The notes below the pieces were generated by a model that saw only the letters and a list, made by a program, of their open reading frames with translations, did no database searches and was not told the origin of the DNA. Source: Chrysomallon squamiferum (taxonomy: Eukaryota > Mollusca > Gastropoda > Neomphalida > Peltospiridae). Taken from it: 45,000 nt of DNA. Positions 1 to 12,560 of the stretch are shown piece by piece. The stretch covers positions 8,345,038-8,390,037 of the forward strand of contig CM022667.1 of NCBI GenBank assembly GCA_012295275.1. Reading direction: 5' to 3'. The position numbers and the translations under genes are program-made. Each line of letters begins with the position of its first letter. Within the stretch, counting starts at the first letter, position 1.

Positions 1-334
1 AATTTGTAATTGTAGGGAAGTTGAATTTCTTAAAAAAGGTAAGCCTTGCTTTTGTTATAAAATAAAAATTAATCATGTTTACAAACATAAGATGAGATGA
101 TAACAAATGATCCTTCTATTATTGTTTATTTTTATTCATATATATATTATTTTTAACTTGGTAAACTTAATTTAAGTAAACTTTAAAAATAGGTTTTTAC
201 GTTTATATACTTACAAGGTGATAGTAATCAACGACGCAATTGTAGTTCATGTTAAATTAACTCACTATTCAGTGATACGTACATTATATTATTAACATTT
301 AACATGCTGATAATATTTAATTTGTTAAGTAACC

Positions 335-437
<103 letters not shown>

Positions 438-570
438 ATAAAAGTAAACCTCTATTGTTTTCCTCCAGAAACTTCATTTACATAAACGGAAGAGCTGTTT
501 AACTCAGTAACTCAGTAATATATAAGACTGCATAAAATAGACTTTACAAAACTTATACAGAATAAATAAA

Positions 571-2687
571 ATGGCTGAGGATTTACTTGACAAAACAAGA
601 CGACAAAGTTATTTGATTGAAATCAAAGACAGTTATTCTGATACGTCAGAGCATGGTGAGCTAAATCCAAAACGCAGAAGAAATTCAAACGCATCTGAAG
701 AGGGTGTCCCACCTCCTCCTCTTCCTGAAGACGTCCAACCTCCTCCTGAGCCTGAAGAGGTTCAACCTACTCTGCACCTGAAGACGACCAACCTCCTGCA
801 CCTGAAGAGGTCCAACCTACTCCTGCACCTGAAGAAGTTCAACCTACTCCTGCACCTGAAGACGACCAACCTCCTGCACCTGAAGAGGTCCAACCTACTC
901 CTGCACCTGAAGAAGTTCAACCTCCAGAACCTGAAGAGGTCCAACCTACTCTTGCACCTGAAGAGGTTCAACCTACTCCTGCACCTGAAGAAGTTCAACC
1001 TCCAGAACCTGAAGAGGTCCAACCTACTCTTGCACCTGAAGAGGTTCAACCTACTCCTGCACTTGAAGAGGTTCAACCTACTCCTGCACCTGAAGAGGTT
1101 CAACCTACTCCTGCACCTGAAGAGGTCCAACCTCCTCCTGCACCTGAAGATGTTCAACCTACTCCTGCACCTGAAGAGGTCCAACCTACTCCTGCGCCTG
1201 AAGAGGTTCAACCTCCTCCTGAACCTGAAGAGATCCAACCTACTCCTGCACCTGAAGATGTTCAACCTGCTCCTGCACCTGAAGAGGTTCAACCTCCTCC
1301 TGCACCTGAAGAGGTTGGACCTGCACCTGAACAGATTGAACCTCCTGCACCTGAACAGGTTGAACCTCCTGCACCTGAAGAGGTCCAACCTTCTCCTGCA
1401 CCTGAAGAGGTTCAATCTCCTCTTATACCTGTAGAGCTTCAACCTCTTTCACCTGAAGAGGTTCGACCTCCTTCACTTGAAGAGGTTCAACCTCCTGAAC
1501 CTGAACAGGTTCGACCTCCTTCACCTGAAGCGGCTGAATTTCCTCCTGCACCTGAAGAAATCCAGTCTGCTCCTACTCCTGAAGAGGTCCAACCTTCTGC
1601 ACCTGAAAAGGTTCGACCTCCTTCACCTGAAGAGGTTCAACCTCCTCCTGCCCCTGAAGAGGTTCAACCTCCTCCTGCACCTGAAGTGATCCAGCCTGCT
1701 CCTGCTCCTGCTCCTGCACCTGAAGATGTCCATCCTCCTTCAACTAAAGATATTGTAAAATCTTCTGTTAGAGATGAGGAGAATACATTGTCTCCAAAAC
1801 ATGAACAAGTAAGAAAGGAGAAAGGTAAAAGTTATGGAGATGAGTCACCAAAGATGGCAAAACACAAAGGTGAAATGATTCCTTCATCTGAGCCAGAAGA
1901 TGCATCTGTGACAGCTAAAAAAAAACTTTTTGAAGACAAAGCAAGAAGAGACAGTCTTGGTGATTATGAAACTCCTATACACCTCTTGCGTAAAGTGCAG
2001 AAAGCCCACATTGACAAGGAAGAGCTGAAGAAAGCCAAAGAAGCAGAAGTGTCCCAGCAGCTGTCAGAGTTAGAGGTTGGTGGTAACACAGACAAAGTTA
2101 ATATTTAATACAGACAGTTCTTTGTTGTAACAGTAAGCAGACAGAGTTACAGGTTGGTGGTAACACAGACAAAGTTAATATTTAATACAGACAGTACTTT
2201 GTTGTAACAGTAAGCAGACAGAGTTACAGGTTGGTGGTAACACAGACAAAGTTAATATTTATTTCAGACAGTACTTTGTTGTAACAGTAAGCAGGCTTGT
2301 TGATGCAGTTTTTACATCTGAATCATCAAAGCATATACAATAATGATAATATTATTGTTATTCTTAATGTTATTCTTACCTTTCTTTTTATTATTGTGAT
2401 ACTGTTATTACAGTCATAGTGTTGCTGGTAGTATGTATCTGTTATTACTGGTACTATTATTATTTTTACTATAACTATTACTATTATTACACTATTATTA
2501 TCATGATGATGATGATGATCATCATCATCATCATCATTGTTTGATTATTATTACTACTACAACTATAATATTTATTAATATATTACTAATTCTTATTGTT
2601 GTTGTTATGATTATTATGATTATTATTATTATTATTATTATTATGATTATTATTATTATTATGATTATGATTATGATGATGATGATG

Positions 2688-2726
<39 letters not shown>

Positions 2727-3447
2727 GTTATTAATTTCAGCTTGAACTAGAAACTTTGAAAGCCACGCTTGTTTCTGATGAGAACCGACTGTTCAAGGAA
2801 ACTGCATGGGGAAAGGAGGCCATCATAGAAATCTCAAAGCTTCAGGACATGAAGTCTTACTTGGAGAGGCAGATGACTGCAGGAGGGGATGGTGTATTTC
2901 TACAGCAAGCGGTAGTCCATCTCGTTTCATTTGTTCTGTTGTTTTGTATCTCAGTACTCAAACATGTTAACTGTTGTTTGTTTTCAGACATGTTGATATC
3001 TGTTTGACCATACTGAGTAAATTGCTCACATTGTACTGAACACATCTTATTATTATAGACAGAAACACACATACGAAATTATTTTGAAAATAATTTCAGA
3101 CAGGGACATGTGTCAGATCAGGAAAATAGTCTGAATGAGTGGATGAGGAGAGTTGATCCTGAGAACCAACATGTCTGAAGTGAATGTTGTAGTCGTTAGT
3201 CACCATCAGGTTTACTTTTAGTCTTGGTGTAACACATATTTAGTTAAACAGAGAATTTAGTTTGCTTTATTATTGTCCTGATCTGTACGTGATATGTATA
3301 TATATATATGTATGTATTTTATGTAGATGAATGTGTGTGTGTGTAAATTGTATGTATGTGTGTATGTTGTGTGTGCTTAAAACAATATAGTAAAGATTTG
3401 TATGGTTGTCATTATTTTTTCCAAGGTGACTCAAATGTCAATGGTGT

Positions 3448-3500
<53 letters not shown>

Positions 3501-6500
3501 ATTAAAAATATATAGTAAAGATTTGTGTGGTTGTTGTTGCTGTCAGGTGACTCACATGAAGATTGTCCTGGAAGAGAAGGAAGAGGAAATTTTGGAGACA
3601 ACGATGTTGTACCAGCAGACAGAGTCTGAGCTGCAGCACTGTGAACAGCAGCTACATTTCAACACTGAACAAATGACCAACTTGAAGGAAAAGGTAGTTT
3701 GTAAATCACATTTCTATCTCAGACCAGGTTAAAAATTAGCTTCAGCAGACTTACAAATTAATATCAGCAGATTTACAAATTAAGATCAGCTGATTTACAA
3801 ATTAAGATCAGTTGATTTACAAATTAAGATCAGTTGATTTACAAATTAAATCATCAGACATTCAGTTTAGGATGAACAGATTTAAAGATTAGACTGTCAG
3901 GTTAACACCAGCAAACACACGTTTGTGTCAAATGATACTACAAAACAAGGCTTACATCTACAGCAGGTATGAGCTTACATACATTTGATTCCTTCAAACA
4001 TAAGTTTCCTATAATAACATGCGCACACTTCAATGTGGGCACTGGCAAAACCTGCAACCCATACTACCAGACGAATGTATTCACTAACTTATTTATATAT
4101 AATTATTATATTCACTTAGCCGGACAGCAGGCATGTGTCAGTCAGTTCACATTGGAAAAATAGCTCTCCTACTTTGTTCAGAACATGATATATGCATGCA
4201 GAAGTAATCATGGACATAACAAATTAATTTCCATGAAGTGTTATATATATTTGTTTGTTTTGTTTTTTCCTGTACTATGACAGGTGGCAGTTATTAAGGA
4301 ACACTTTGAAAGCTGCGTTGAAGAATATGAAAAGAAAAAGGAAGAGGAAACAGAACTTAAGGGTGAACTTCAGAGAATGACTTCCCAGCTAAGCCATAAG
4401 GAACAAGTCAAAGACAGTCTGCAGAAAAATGTGGAGCAGCTGCAGAACACCTTAGAACAGCTCAACAAGAGAAAAATGAAAGCAGAGGAAGAGACTGAAA
4501 ACATACAGAAGAGGGTAAGTTTGATGACATTGATAATATTTTATTTAACTCTACAAGTGTTCCATGCTTTGTGTGCACCAGTCAGAACAGTTTTTCAGGA
4601 ATTTTGTGGTCATTTATATAAAAAAAAAGTGCTTGTTTCACTGATATTCTCCACTGAATTAATTAGTGAAATCATAAGTTTACTTTTTTTTTAGAATTTT
4701 ATATTTAAGGCAGTCATTTAGTGGTAACAAATTGGCTCATGATGCTTGCAGGGTTAAAGTTAGGACCATCTTTGAAAACAGAGGAAAGGCTACAATCTCT
4801 TTGTCTACTGAATGTTTTCATTTGAAAAAAAGTCATTTTATTATATAAAACTGTTTGAAAAACAATGTGGGATAATTAACTTGTATAATTTATTACTTTT
4901 GTAAAAAAAAAGTACATTAAAAACATTAAAAAAACAGCTGAGTGTATAAATTTCTTTTACATAAAGTCAGCTATAAAAACAAACCTGCCTACTTTGTTGT
5001 AATTTTCTTAATACATGATCTCAAAAGATGTTTTTTTTTTCACATCTATCAAAGGTTTTTTTTTTAATAAAGAAGTATTTGTTACAGACATTTAACAAGT
5101 GGATTTCTTGTAAATTGTGAAAATAAATATTCCTCTTTTGTACTGTTAATGATTTTAACAATGTTCAACCCAGATTATGCACTGAACTGTACAATTTTCT
5201 TTTATCACAGTATTATTTGTAAAGATAAATATCTCTCCTGACATACATGTACAGAGCAGAATGTACTATTTTTTTTTTTTTTTTTTCAACAGAAGGAGAC
5301 ATCAGAACAGAAGCACAGAAAGATTGTTGAGCAGCTGCATGAAAGGACCAACCACCTGGTGTCACTGAATGTCCAGCTGGCTCAAGCACAACACGATGAA
5401 CAGAAAGCTGAAAAAACACACAGAGACATTCAGCGAGAGTTAAAAATTATCAAAGAGGATATCAAAAAAATGACAGCAGCAATAAATCAGCTGAAAGAAA
5501 ACACCGAAAAACAAAAATCTCAGGTCAGTTCAGTATACACTTAGTCTTGTTGAAAATTTAAATTATTTATTTATTTACTTATTTACTTTGTATATATATA
5601 TTTATTTATTTACTTACTTATTTATTCACATATATATTAATTAATTTATTTATTTATAATTAATGTATTGTTAATAATAAACTTGGTGGGGTTTATTATT
5701 CATTTGTTTTACTTGAAATATTAACCACATTTAGTTTCTTCATTTATTTAAAAAGTGTAATTATTTTGCTTGGAATAACATGACATTTTGCATTCTATTT
5801 GTTTTCATTATTATTTTTATTAATGGGTTTTTTCACATTTTGTTATTTATTATTATTTTTTAATTATTGTTTCAAATAAAAAAAAAAAAAATATTAATTC
5901 AGAAGACATATTTTGTATTTTCATTTTCTTGTATTAAAATTCTTGCATCGTGACTGTTAATTTTCAGATTGAGGAAGAAGGTGAGAGAGTAGTAAACATG
6001 AAGCAGGAGTTTTCAACAAAATGGCATGAGTTCACGTCTATGAAAAACGAGCACGCTGTCGTGGTCAACCACATTAACGAAGAAAAAAAAAGTGCAGATG
6101 CAGTTAAAGTAAACTGTTTTATTTATTTATTATTTTTCTCTTTTCTTCTTTTCTCTTACAAATTTAATTGAACTGGAAGTAATTATTTGCTGCAGTCACA
6201 ATTATTTTATAATTACATTTCTAACATTCACTCTGTTCAGAAATAAAAATGTCCACCTTTTTGCAAATATGGAATTGGCCACCAAATTCAGAATAAAAAT
6301 GGTCACAGGACCAAAATGAAAAAATATATATATAATAATAATAATAAAAATTTAAAGATGCAAGACAGATAAAGACTACTTGCTGTACATCACATTAGAA
6401 CTGTCATAGGGTATAAACACTGGATTTGTATATTACAGAACTGTTAACAAACAGAGAAATATCAGAAGGCATCCCACCTAGCAAACATATCTGGCTCTAG

Positions 6501-6888
6501 TGATGGCCATATTCAGAGACTAGCTGTGTAATTTTCACTTGAATAATCTTTTAGCACATTTTTGATCCACTTTGCTTGTTGTAAACTCTGCCATTTTTAT
6601 CAAACCCCTGTAGGAAACAGTTGGATTATTTCTCTGGTAATTTGAGTAAAAGTTTCTGTTCGGTTGACTTTTTAGACAAAGCTTTCAGAACAGGAATCGC
6701 TAATAGAAAGAGACATTGTGTCTTTGATTGATGCAAAAAAAGATTTGGATTCTCTCTGGGAACAGAAAGTAACCTTGCAGGGCCTGATAGCCACTCTCAC
6801 CAAAGAGAACTCATTTGTAAAGGAAGGTAGGACAAGATGGACAATAAACTAGAAAATACAGCCACCACCTAAAATAATAATAATAGTC

Positions 6889-6937
<49 letters not shown>

Positions 6938-8376
6938 TAATAAAAAGAAGAATAAGAAGAAGTAGTAGAAGATGAAGTAGAACAACAACTGAAGCAATAT
7001 TTAGTATCTGATCTACATACACACATTCACTAAACAGATATCCCATTACAAACAGTACCTGAAACAGCAATATATGTGAACAAACCAAATCACCTTCAAA
7101 CACAATTCACTACTTTGTGATCTGTTCACTTGTAGCAATGATGTTATAAATGGTACAGTTATTTACTACAACCCTATATATTTTATTTTTTAATTATTAC
7201 ATTTTCATTTCCAATGTAGTATTTATTATTATTAAAACATTGTTTATTAAATCGCTGTTTTACTGAACCTACACGCACATATATTTTCAGATTATGACAA
7301 TCTGTGATAGCAGTAGTAGTAGTAGTAGAAGTAGTAGTGGTAGTAACAACAACAATGCATACATATTTTCAGATTATGACAATCTGTAATAGCAGTAGTA
7401 GTAGTAGTAATAGTAGTGGTAGTAACAACAACAACGCACATGTATTTTCAGACTATGACAATCTGGGCAAGAAGCTGAAGGAAAAGGATGACGTGATCAC
7501 GGTCATTGAGGACCTGTGCAACATGAGAGTTGCAAGTATGAAGAATATTGTTGGCGTGCAGCAGAACAACAGGGATCAGATCAAAAACATCTTTAACACT
7601 GACCTAGAGCTGGCTAGGTGAGTAACCACATTACTGTGAACAGTTTTCAACATCCAAAAAAAAAAAAAATACAAAAAAGTCACAAAAAAATAAATAATAA
7701 TAAAATAAATAAATAAATAATGATAAATGAAATTATTTTTTCTTTATTTTTGAAAAAGAAAGAAAAGGCATAAATATTATATTTAAAAAAAAAATCCATT
7801 TTCTAATAGAAAAGCACTTGAAAGTATTGACTGACATGCATTTTTCTGAAATCTGTTTTTATTTTTATTTTATGTTCTAATGTTGTTTATTTTTGGAGAT
7901 TGTAACAGTTTGATGAAATATGAAGAAAATACAGTTTTTAACAACATTAATGCTTTAAATTAACCATCCTGAATGTTACTTTAAAGAATAAAAAAAAGTC
8001 AAATTAAATAATGTTTTTAAATACTTAGATATTTTGGGTATATTTCATTAAAACCTTCTAGAGTTTTGATTGCTTTTATCGAAGGCTGTGGTGTGTTTTT
8101 TCCTGCACATGGGAAATACACGTAAAAGATACATCAAATAAACGTGAAAATTATGTTTCCTCTAACAACTGTACAGTTTGATCACCTTTAAATAAAACAA
8201 AACCTTTTAATGTTACATAATTATATCATTTACATTTCAGACAAGAGCTCAAAAATCTCCAAAACAGGCTGACAACCAGAGACAGCCAACTACAAATGTA
8301 CCACAAAGCAATCCAGGAGTTACAAGACATTTTTGTTTTCACTTTTCTCAAATCAGCAAGTCTGGAGGAATATTGA
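571..8376 (+). CDS. Coiled-coil protein with Pro/Glu-rich repeat N-terminus (frame lesion in exon 1)
   Basis: Nine coding exons with consistent phases: 571-2075, 2741-2911, 3547-3693, 4284-4514, 5293-5523, 5968-6108, 6676-6826, 7452-7617, 8241-8376 (stop TGA 8374-8376). The ATG at 571 (MAEDLLDKTRRQ) has a good start context (AAAATGG). Exon 1 encodes about 65 polar residues, then about 35 copies of an 8-9 residue PEEVQPTPA-type repeat, then a charged linker (KAHIDKEELKKAKEAE). Exons 2-9 are Lys/Glu/Gln-rich with leucine heptads, typical of long coiled coils (for example LKGELQRMTSQLSHKEQ and NLGKKLKEKDDVITVIEDL). No signal peptide or membrane segment is seen. The reading frame changes inside the repeat at about 771, where one C of ACTCCTGCA is missing; with one base restored the exons sum to 960 codons including stop. 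The family is not firmly recognised. Exons 6-9 loosely resemble CCDC175-like proteins, so a flagellar or cytoskeletal role is only a guess. Confidence refers to the gene model. Confidence 0.8.
700..1735 (+). repeat. Coding minisatellite, 24/27-bp units (PEEVQPTPA)
   Basis: About 35 units of the type CCTGAAGAGGTTCAACCT plus ACTCCTGCA, 27 bp (nine residues), with 24-bp variants. All are multiples of three, so the frame holds after the lesion at 771. The units are acidic and proline-rich. The forward +1 frame (LHLKRFNLL type) and one reverse frame are also free of stops for long stretches; these are by-products of the repeat, not separate genes. Confidence 0.93.
2065..2296 (+). repeat. 77-bp tandem repeat covering the exon 1 donor
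   Basis: Nearly three copies of a 77-bp unit beginning CAGAGTTA(G/C)AGGTTGGTGG, at 2065, 2142 and 2219. The first copy contains the last codons of exon 1 and the inferred donor GAG|GTTGGT; the next two lie in the intron and repeat that junction as CAG|GTTGGT. Reading past the first donor reaches an in-frame TAA at 2106. Confidence 0.9.
2340..2737. repeat. AT-rich (ATT/ATC/ATG)n tract in intron 1
   Basis: Imperfect trinucleotide repeats, ending just before the acceptor TTAATTTCAG at 2740. No coding content. Confidence 0.9.
3386..3566 (+). repeat. Duplicated exon 3 acceptor with (GT)n between copies
   Basis: TATAGTAAAGATTTG starts at 3386 and again at 3511. Each copy leads to an acceptor-like site: CCAAG|GTGACTCAAATG at about 3425 and the used TGTCAG|GTGACTCACATG at 3546. 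A (GT)n run (about 3453-3497) lies between them. Apart from this, the intron from 2912 to 3546 shows only low-complexity sequence. Confidence 0.75.
3735..3848 (+). repeat. 22-bp intronic tandem repeat
   Basis: Five to six imperfect copies of ATCAGTTGATTTACAAATTAAG in intron 3. It does not touch an exon. The rest of the intron to 4283 shows nothing recognisable. Confidence 0.85.
6872..6950. repeat. (AAT)n microsatellite in intron 7
   Basis: An AAT run passing into AAG/AGT triplets. No other feature is seen in 6951-7275. Confidence 0.93.
7276..7475 (+). repeat. Triplicated exon 8 acceptor (79-82 bp units)
   Basis: Three copies of a unit holding ATATTTTCAG followed by A(T/C)TATGACAATCTG, with the acceptor AG ending at 7290, 7372 and 7451. 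AGT/AAC triplet runs separate the copies. Copies 1 and 2 continue into TGA and TAA; only copy 3 continues into an open exon (GGCAAGAAGCTG). The third is therefore the productive site. Confidence 0.92.
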
Positions 8377-8583
8377 ACATTCATATGTCTTTCCTTCTTT
8401 GAAAACAGCTGCATTTATTATCAAATTATACATGTGTATATAAATATATATTACTTAAAAAGACTGTTTAAAAACCAGGAAAAGTATTTTTTTTTTTAAA
8501 ATAATTTATTTTTTATTTTTGTTTAAAATGCATGTGTGTGTGCGTGTGTGTGTGTGTTATTTGAAAAGAAAAAAAATGAAAAA

Positions 8584-8589
8584 AATAAA
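8584..8589 (+). promoter_or_regulatory. Candidate poly(A) signal of the coiled-coil gene
   Basis: AATAAA about 210 nt after the stop at 8376. A second AATAAA lies at 8740-8745. The sequence is AT-rich, so chance matches are likely. Confidence 0.35.
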
Positions 8590-8938
8590 AGAATGAATTA
8601 CATGTTGTATTGTTTTTTTGTGTTTTTTTTCATTTGCCTGAATTATATTTTCAAATAATTGTTTGTTCATTCCAGGCTGAATCACATTAATACTCACTGG
8701 ACGTCCAATTTGGTATAATCTATAAAAACAAACAAAACAAATAAAATTAATTATATGCTAGTGGAAACAACACTTAGATAAATCACCGATGACATAAAAC
8801 GAACTAATTCTATGGAGACAGATATTTTCTCTAACAAGATGAAGATACAAATCTTAACTCATCGCAAAGTTAATATTATTAGTCTTTCTGTGCTGGTTTA
8901 CCCATCTTTATCATTAAATATAATTCTTCAACCAATTC

Positions 8939-8941
8939 ACA

Positions 8942-8994
<53 letters not shown>

Positions 8995-9052
8995 ACAAGA
9001 CACACTGTATAATTTAATGTCCCAAACATAGTTTACTATTACTATTTTATTA

Positions 9053-9113
<61 letters not shown>
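8939..9113. repeat. (AC)n and (ATT)n microsatellites between genes
   Basis: An AC run at about 8939-8991 and an ATT run at about 9053-9113, in the spacer between the coiled-coil gene and CHMP1A. No coding sequence is seen between 8377 and 9460. Confidence 0.93.
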
Positions 9114-9114
<1 letters not shown>

Positions 9115-9373
9115 TGTTTAAATAATATTTGAGTTTTGTCTAAACAGTCCGAAATTAACCGAAAGAAAAGTGACTGAATTCGTTTAAAACAATTTGAAAA
9201 CTACCAAAACTATTTTATTTGGGCTTTTAAAAGTAGGCAATCATAAAATTTAAAACTGTACGGGAATATATTACACAGTCGCAGATGGAAACCCCTAAAC
9301 TAATAACTAGGTTAGAAAGGAAAGATAATTCGAATTCTACTTCCTGATTGCAACCTGTGATGGTTACTCATTG

Positions 9374-9401
9374 AAATACGGAAATAAAAAGTACCGTATT
9401 T
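9374..9401. promoter_or_regulatory. 8-bp inverted repeat upstream of CHMP1A
   Basis: AAATACGG, 12 nt, CCGTATTT, ending 59 nt before the CHMP1A ATG. It could form a small hairpin in the 5' UTR or be a dyad site in the promoter. No function is known. Confidence 0.45.
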
Positions 9402-9460
9402 ACAAGAAAGCAGACGAAGAAGAACACGTATAAGTGTCACTGTTTGTAACTAATATAACA

Positions 9461-12400
9461 ATGGATGGTATGTAAAATTATTTCAACATTGTAAGGCTTA
9501 TGATTTTGTCATTCTGAATGGGAAATCCAGTCACCAAGTGTAAACAGAGAATGTGAAACAAGATTGAAAAAAAAAATAATATCATCATCATAAGATGTCA
9601 TATATAATATTAATTATTATGTAGGTTTCCGGCCATAAAGAAATATAAAAAACATACATGTATACTCAAAAAGAAAAACAAAAGTAAATGTTTGCTTTTA
9701 CTTAATATTTATAGATGTTCAAATTTCTTCATCTAATATTATTTTGTTGTCGAGATTACACATCATGGAATGAAAACAATATGTCCAGATAAATTTAAAA
9801 TTAATAAAGCAAGATATACAAACCTTTATCTGTTAACTCTGACATTTATTTAGCACTTGCTCAACAATTTCAATATTAAAGTGATAAATATATAAATAAA
9901 AAGCTAATTTTCAACTTCAGCAGTAAACTCAAAATTTAATTTAAATTAATAATTTGTGATATATATTACAAATAAATAAATAATATTAACAGCAGTGTTT
10001 TGTAACCATATATCACATGATTTTTGATAAATAAATCAATAAATTCATTATAATTTTAAATTATTTATTTATCCTTTTAAAATTCTAATAACAAACATCA
10101 CTGTAGACATTTTTTTTTTTTTTTAACTGACTGAATATTAATATGGTAGACAGAATTTACAAACTTGGAATATGTATTTTTATCATGTCCCATTAAGAAC
10201 AGAAATATGTCATGCAAACCATCATCCCTAGGATGGTGTCTATAAAGTATCCCTTGTTGCTAACTGATAAGATAAGCCTGTTGTTGTTAGCAACAGCTTC
10301 TTTATTAGTACAAGAAATGTATGATTACAGAAAATAACTATACTAATATTAAAAGATGTTGAGATATCGGTTAATATTCATTACGAGATGAATGCAGCTA
10401 GGTTTTATAATGAACAGTAAATTGGAAGTATGTGTGTATATATGTATGTACACACACACACACACACACACATACACAACAAATACACACACACACACAT
10501 ATAAATTAATACTCAGAATAAAATATAAATTATAAGTTTGTGTTTTTATGTGAAATTGTGATAGTTTTCATTTAATTTTTATTTTATTTTATTTTTCAGA
10601 TATGATATTTCAGCTGAGGGTAAGTTATATACATGCATAGTAAGAAACACAGTTAGGGCTGAAATAGTCAGGTCAAAAGGTCATGTCCAAAACATTTTTG
10701 CTTAAGCAGTTTACTTATAGAAGTATAAAATAAATGACATGTAATCAACATTAAAAGCAAGAACAACAAAAATATCAAACATTAAATATAATCCAATTTT
10801 TTAATCATTATGGCATAGGACTTAAAATGAAAACTTGTATTGTTTTATCATGATTAACTCATTTATGTTTTTTTATTTTTTTATTAGAACTCATTTGTTG
10901 AATAAAAACAGTACACTTACACTGTATCAAGGAGAGTTTGTTTCAAATGAGTAAAAAAAAAAATTGACAAAAAAAATAAAGTAGTGACTTTTCAGTGTGA
11001 AATATTGAAAGAAATATATGTACATTTTTATTTTGTCTAGTTTACAACCAAACAGTTAGAGAGACTGGCTGAGAAGGCTGAGAAGGAGCAGAAAGCACAG
11101 CTGAATAAAGTGAAAAAGGTAAAAATAGCAGATTTCAAAATACAAAACATGTAACGAAAATATAAATAAATATCTTAGGTGGTAGGTATGTGATTATTTT
11201 TTATGAAGATTTCAGGAAGTGTTAAAATGTATATTTCTGTGTCAGAATTGAGTTAATAATTTCGCTGTTAATCTGCTCATTACATTTGTGGGGTTTTTTT
11301 CTTCTGTTTTTGTTGTAGGCAATATCTCAGAAGAACATAGAAGGAGCTCAGATTTATGCTGAGAATGCAATCAGAAAGAAAAACGAGAGTTTGAATTATC
11401 TCAGATTTGCTGCCCGCGTGGACGCTGTGCAGTCCAAAGTGCAGACTGCACTGACCATGAAAGGGGTAAACTTTTCAAAACAAACTTTTCTGTAAAGTAA
11501 AACAAAGTGCAGACTGCACTGACCATGAAAGGGGTAAACTTTTCAAAACAAACTTTTCTGTAAAGTAAAACAAAGTGCAGACTGCACTGACCATGAAAGG
11601 GGTAAACTTTTCAAAACAAACTTTTCTGTAAAGCAAAACAAACTTTTCTGTGAAGTAAAACAAACTTTTCTGAAGAGTTAAACACTGTGATGTTAAATTA
11701 TGAACATATTAATTATAAAGTTTTCATTTTTTTTATAATGTTTTCTGGACCACATCAGTATCACTTATGTTGTTTAAGACATGAAAAAGATTCTGTTTGT
11801 TAAGAAATGGATCAGTATATGTTGTCAAGATATTTTGAACAAACATTAGAGATTAGTGTGTCGATGACATTTTTGAGTTTTCTCTGGATTATTTTAGTTT
11901 ACACTGAAATTTCAAGAGAAGAATGGAGAAAGAAGAAAGATTCACCCCAAACAAACACTGTGAACAACTGACCTTAACTTTAACCAGCAAAAAGTTTTGA
12001 GGTTTCTCAAATTGCCATCATCAGCAATGAAAATGTGTAAATTTGTGTTTTTCAGGTGACAAAGAACATCGCTGGTATTACAAAAGCTCTGGACAAGGCT
12101 ATGGCATCCATGGACCTGCAGAAGGTAAATAAAAATTACAACATATCATGGATGCTGGATAACATTATCAACACAGACACATTTTCCAATTTTTAGTACT
12201 AAATTCACTTTTGTAAATTATCATGTCTTTACACAGATATAAAATCTACATGGTGTGATTTATGTTTGAATTTAGTAACTAAATTTAAAAATGTATTTTG
12301 TTCTAGGTTGACCAGATTATGGAGAAGTTTGAAAGACAGTTTGAAGATCTTGATGTCCGAACCTCTGTGAGTGTTTTCTGCTAAAATGATTTTAAACTGT

Positions 12401-12464
12401 TATTCAGTCAAGTTTAAGCTGATGTGTTTTTCTTGTCTAAATATAGCATTTCTTACTGTGAGTA

Positions 12465-12560
<96 letters not shown>

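Noticed and set aside
571-1434. Uninterrupted 287-codon Leu/Lys-rich frame from the first ATG
   Set aside because: Only the first 67 or so residues are real. After about 771 it reads the 27-bp repeat in the wrong frame; the frame that joins the later exons is the PEEVQPTPA one.
762-1442. Long minus-strand Arg/Cys/Leu-rich frame
   Set aside because: Antisense shadow of the coding minisatellite; no splice or start context and no family resemblance.
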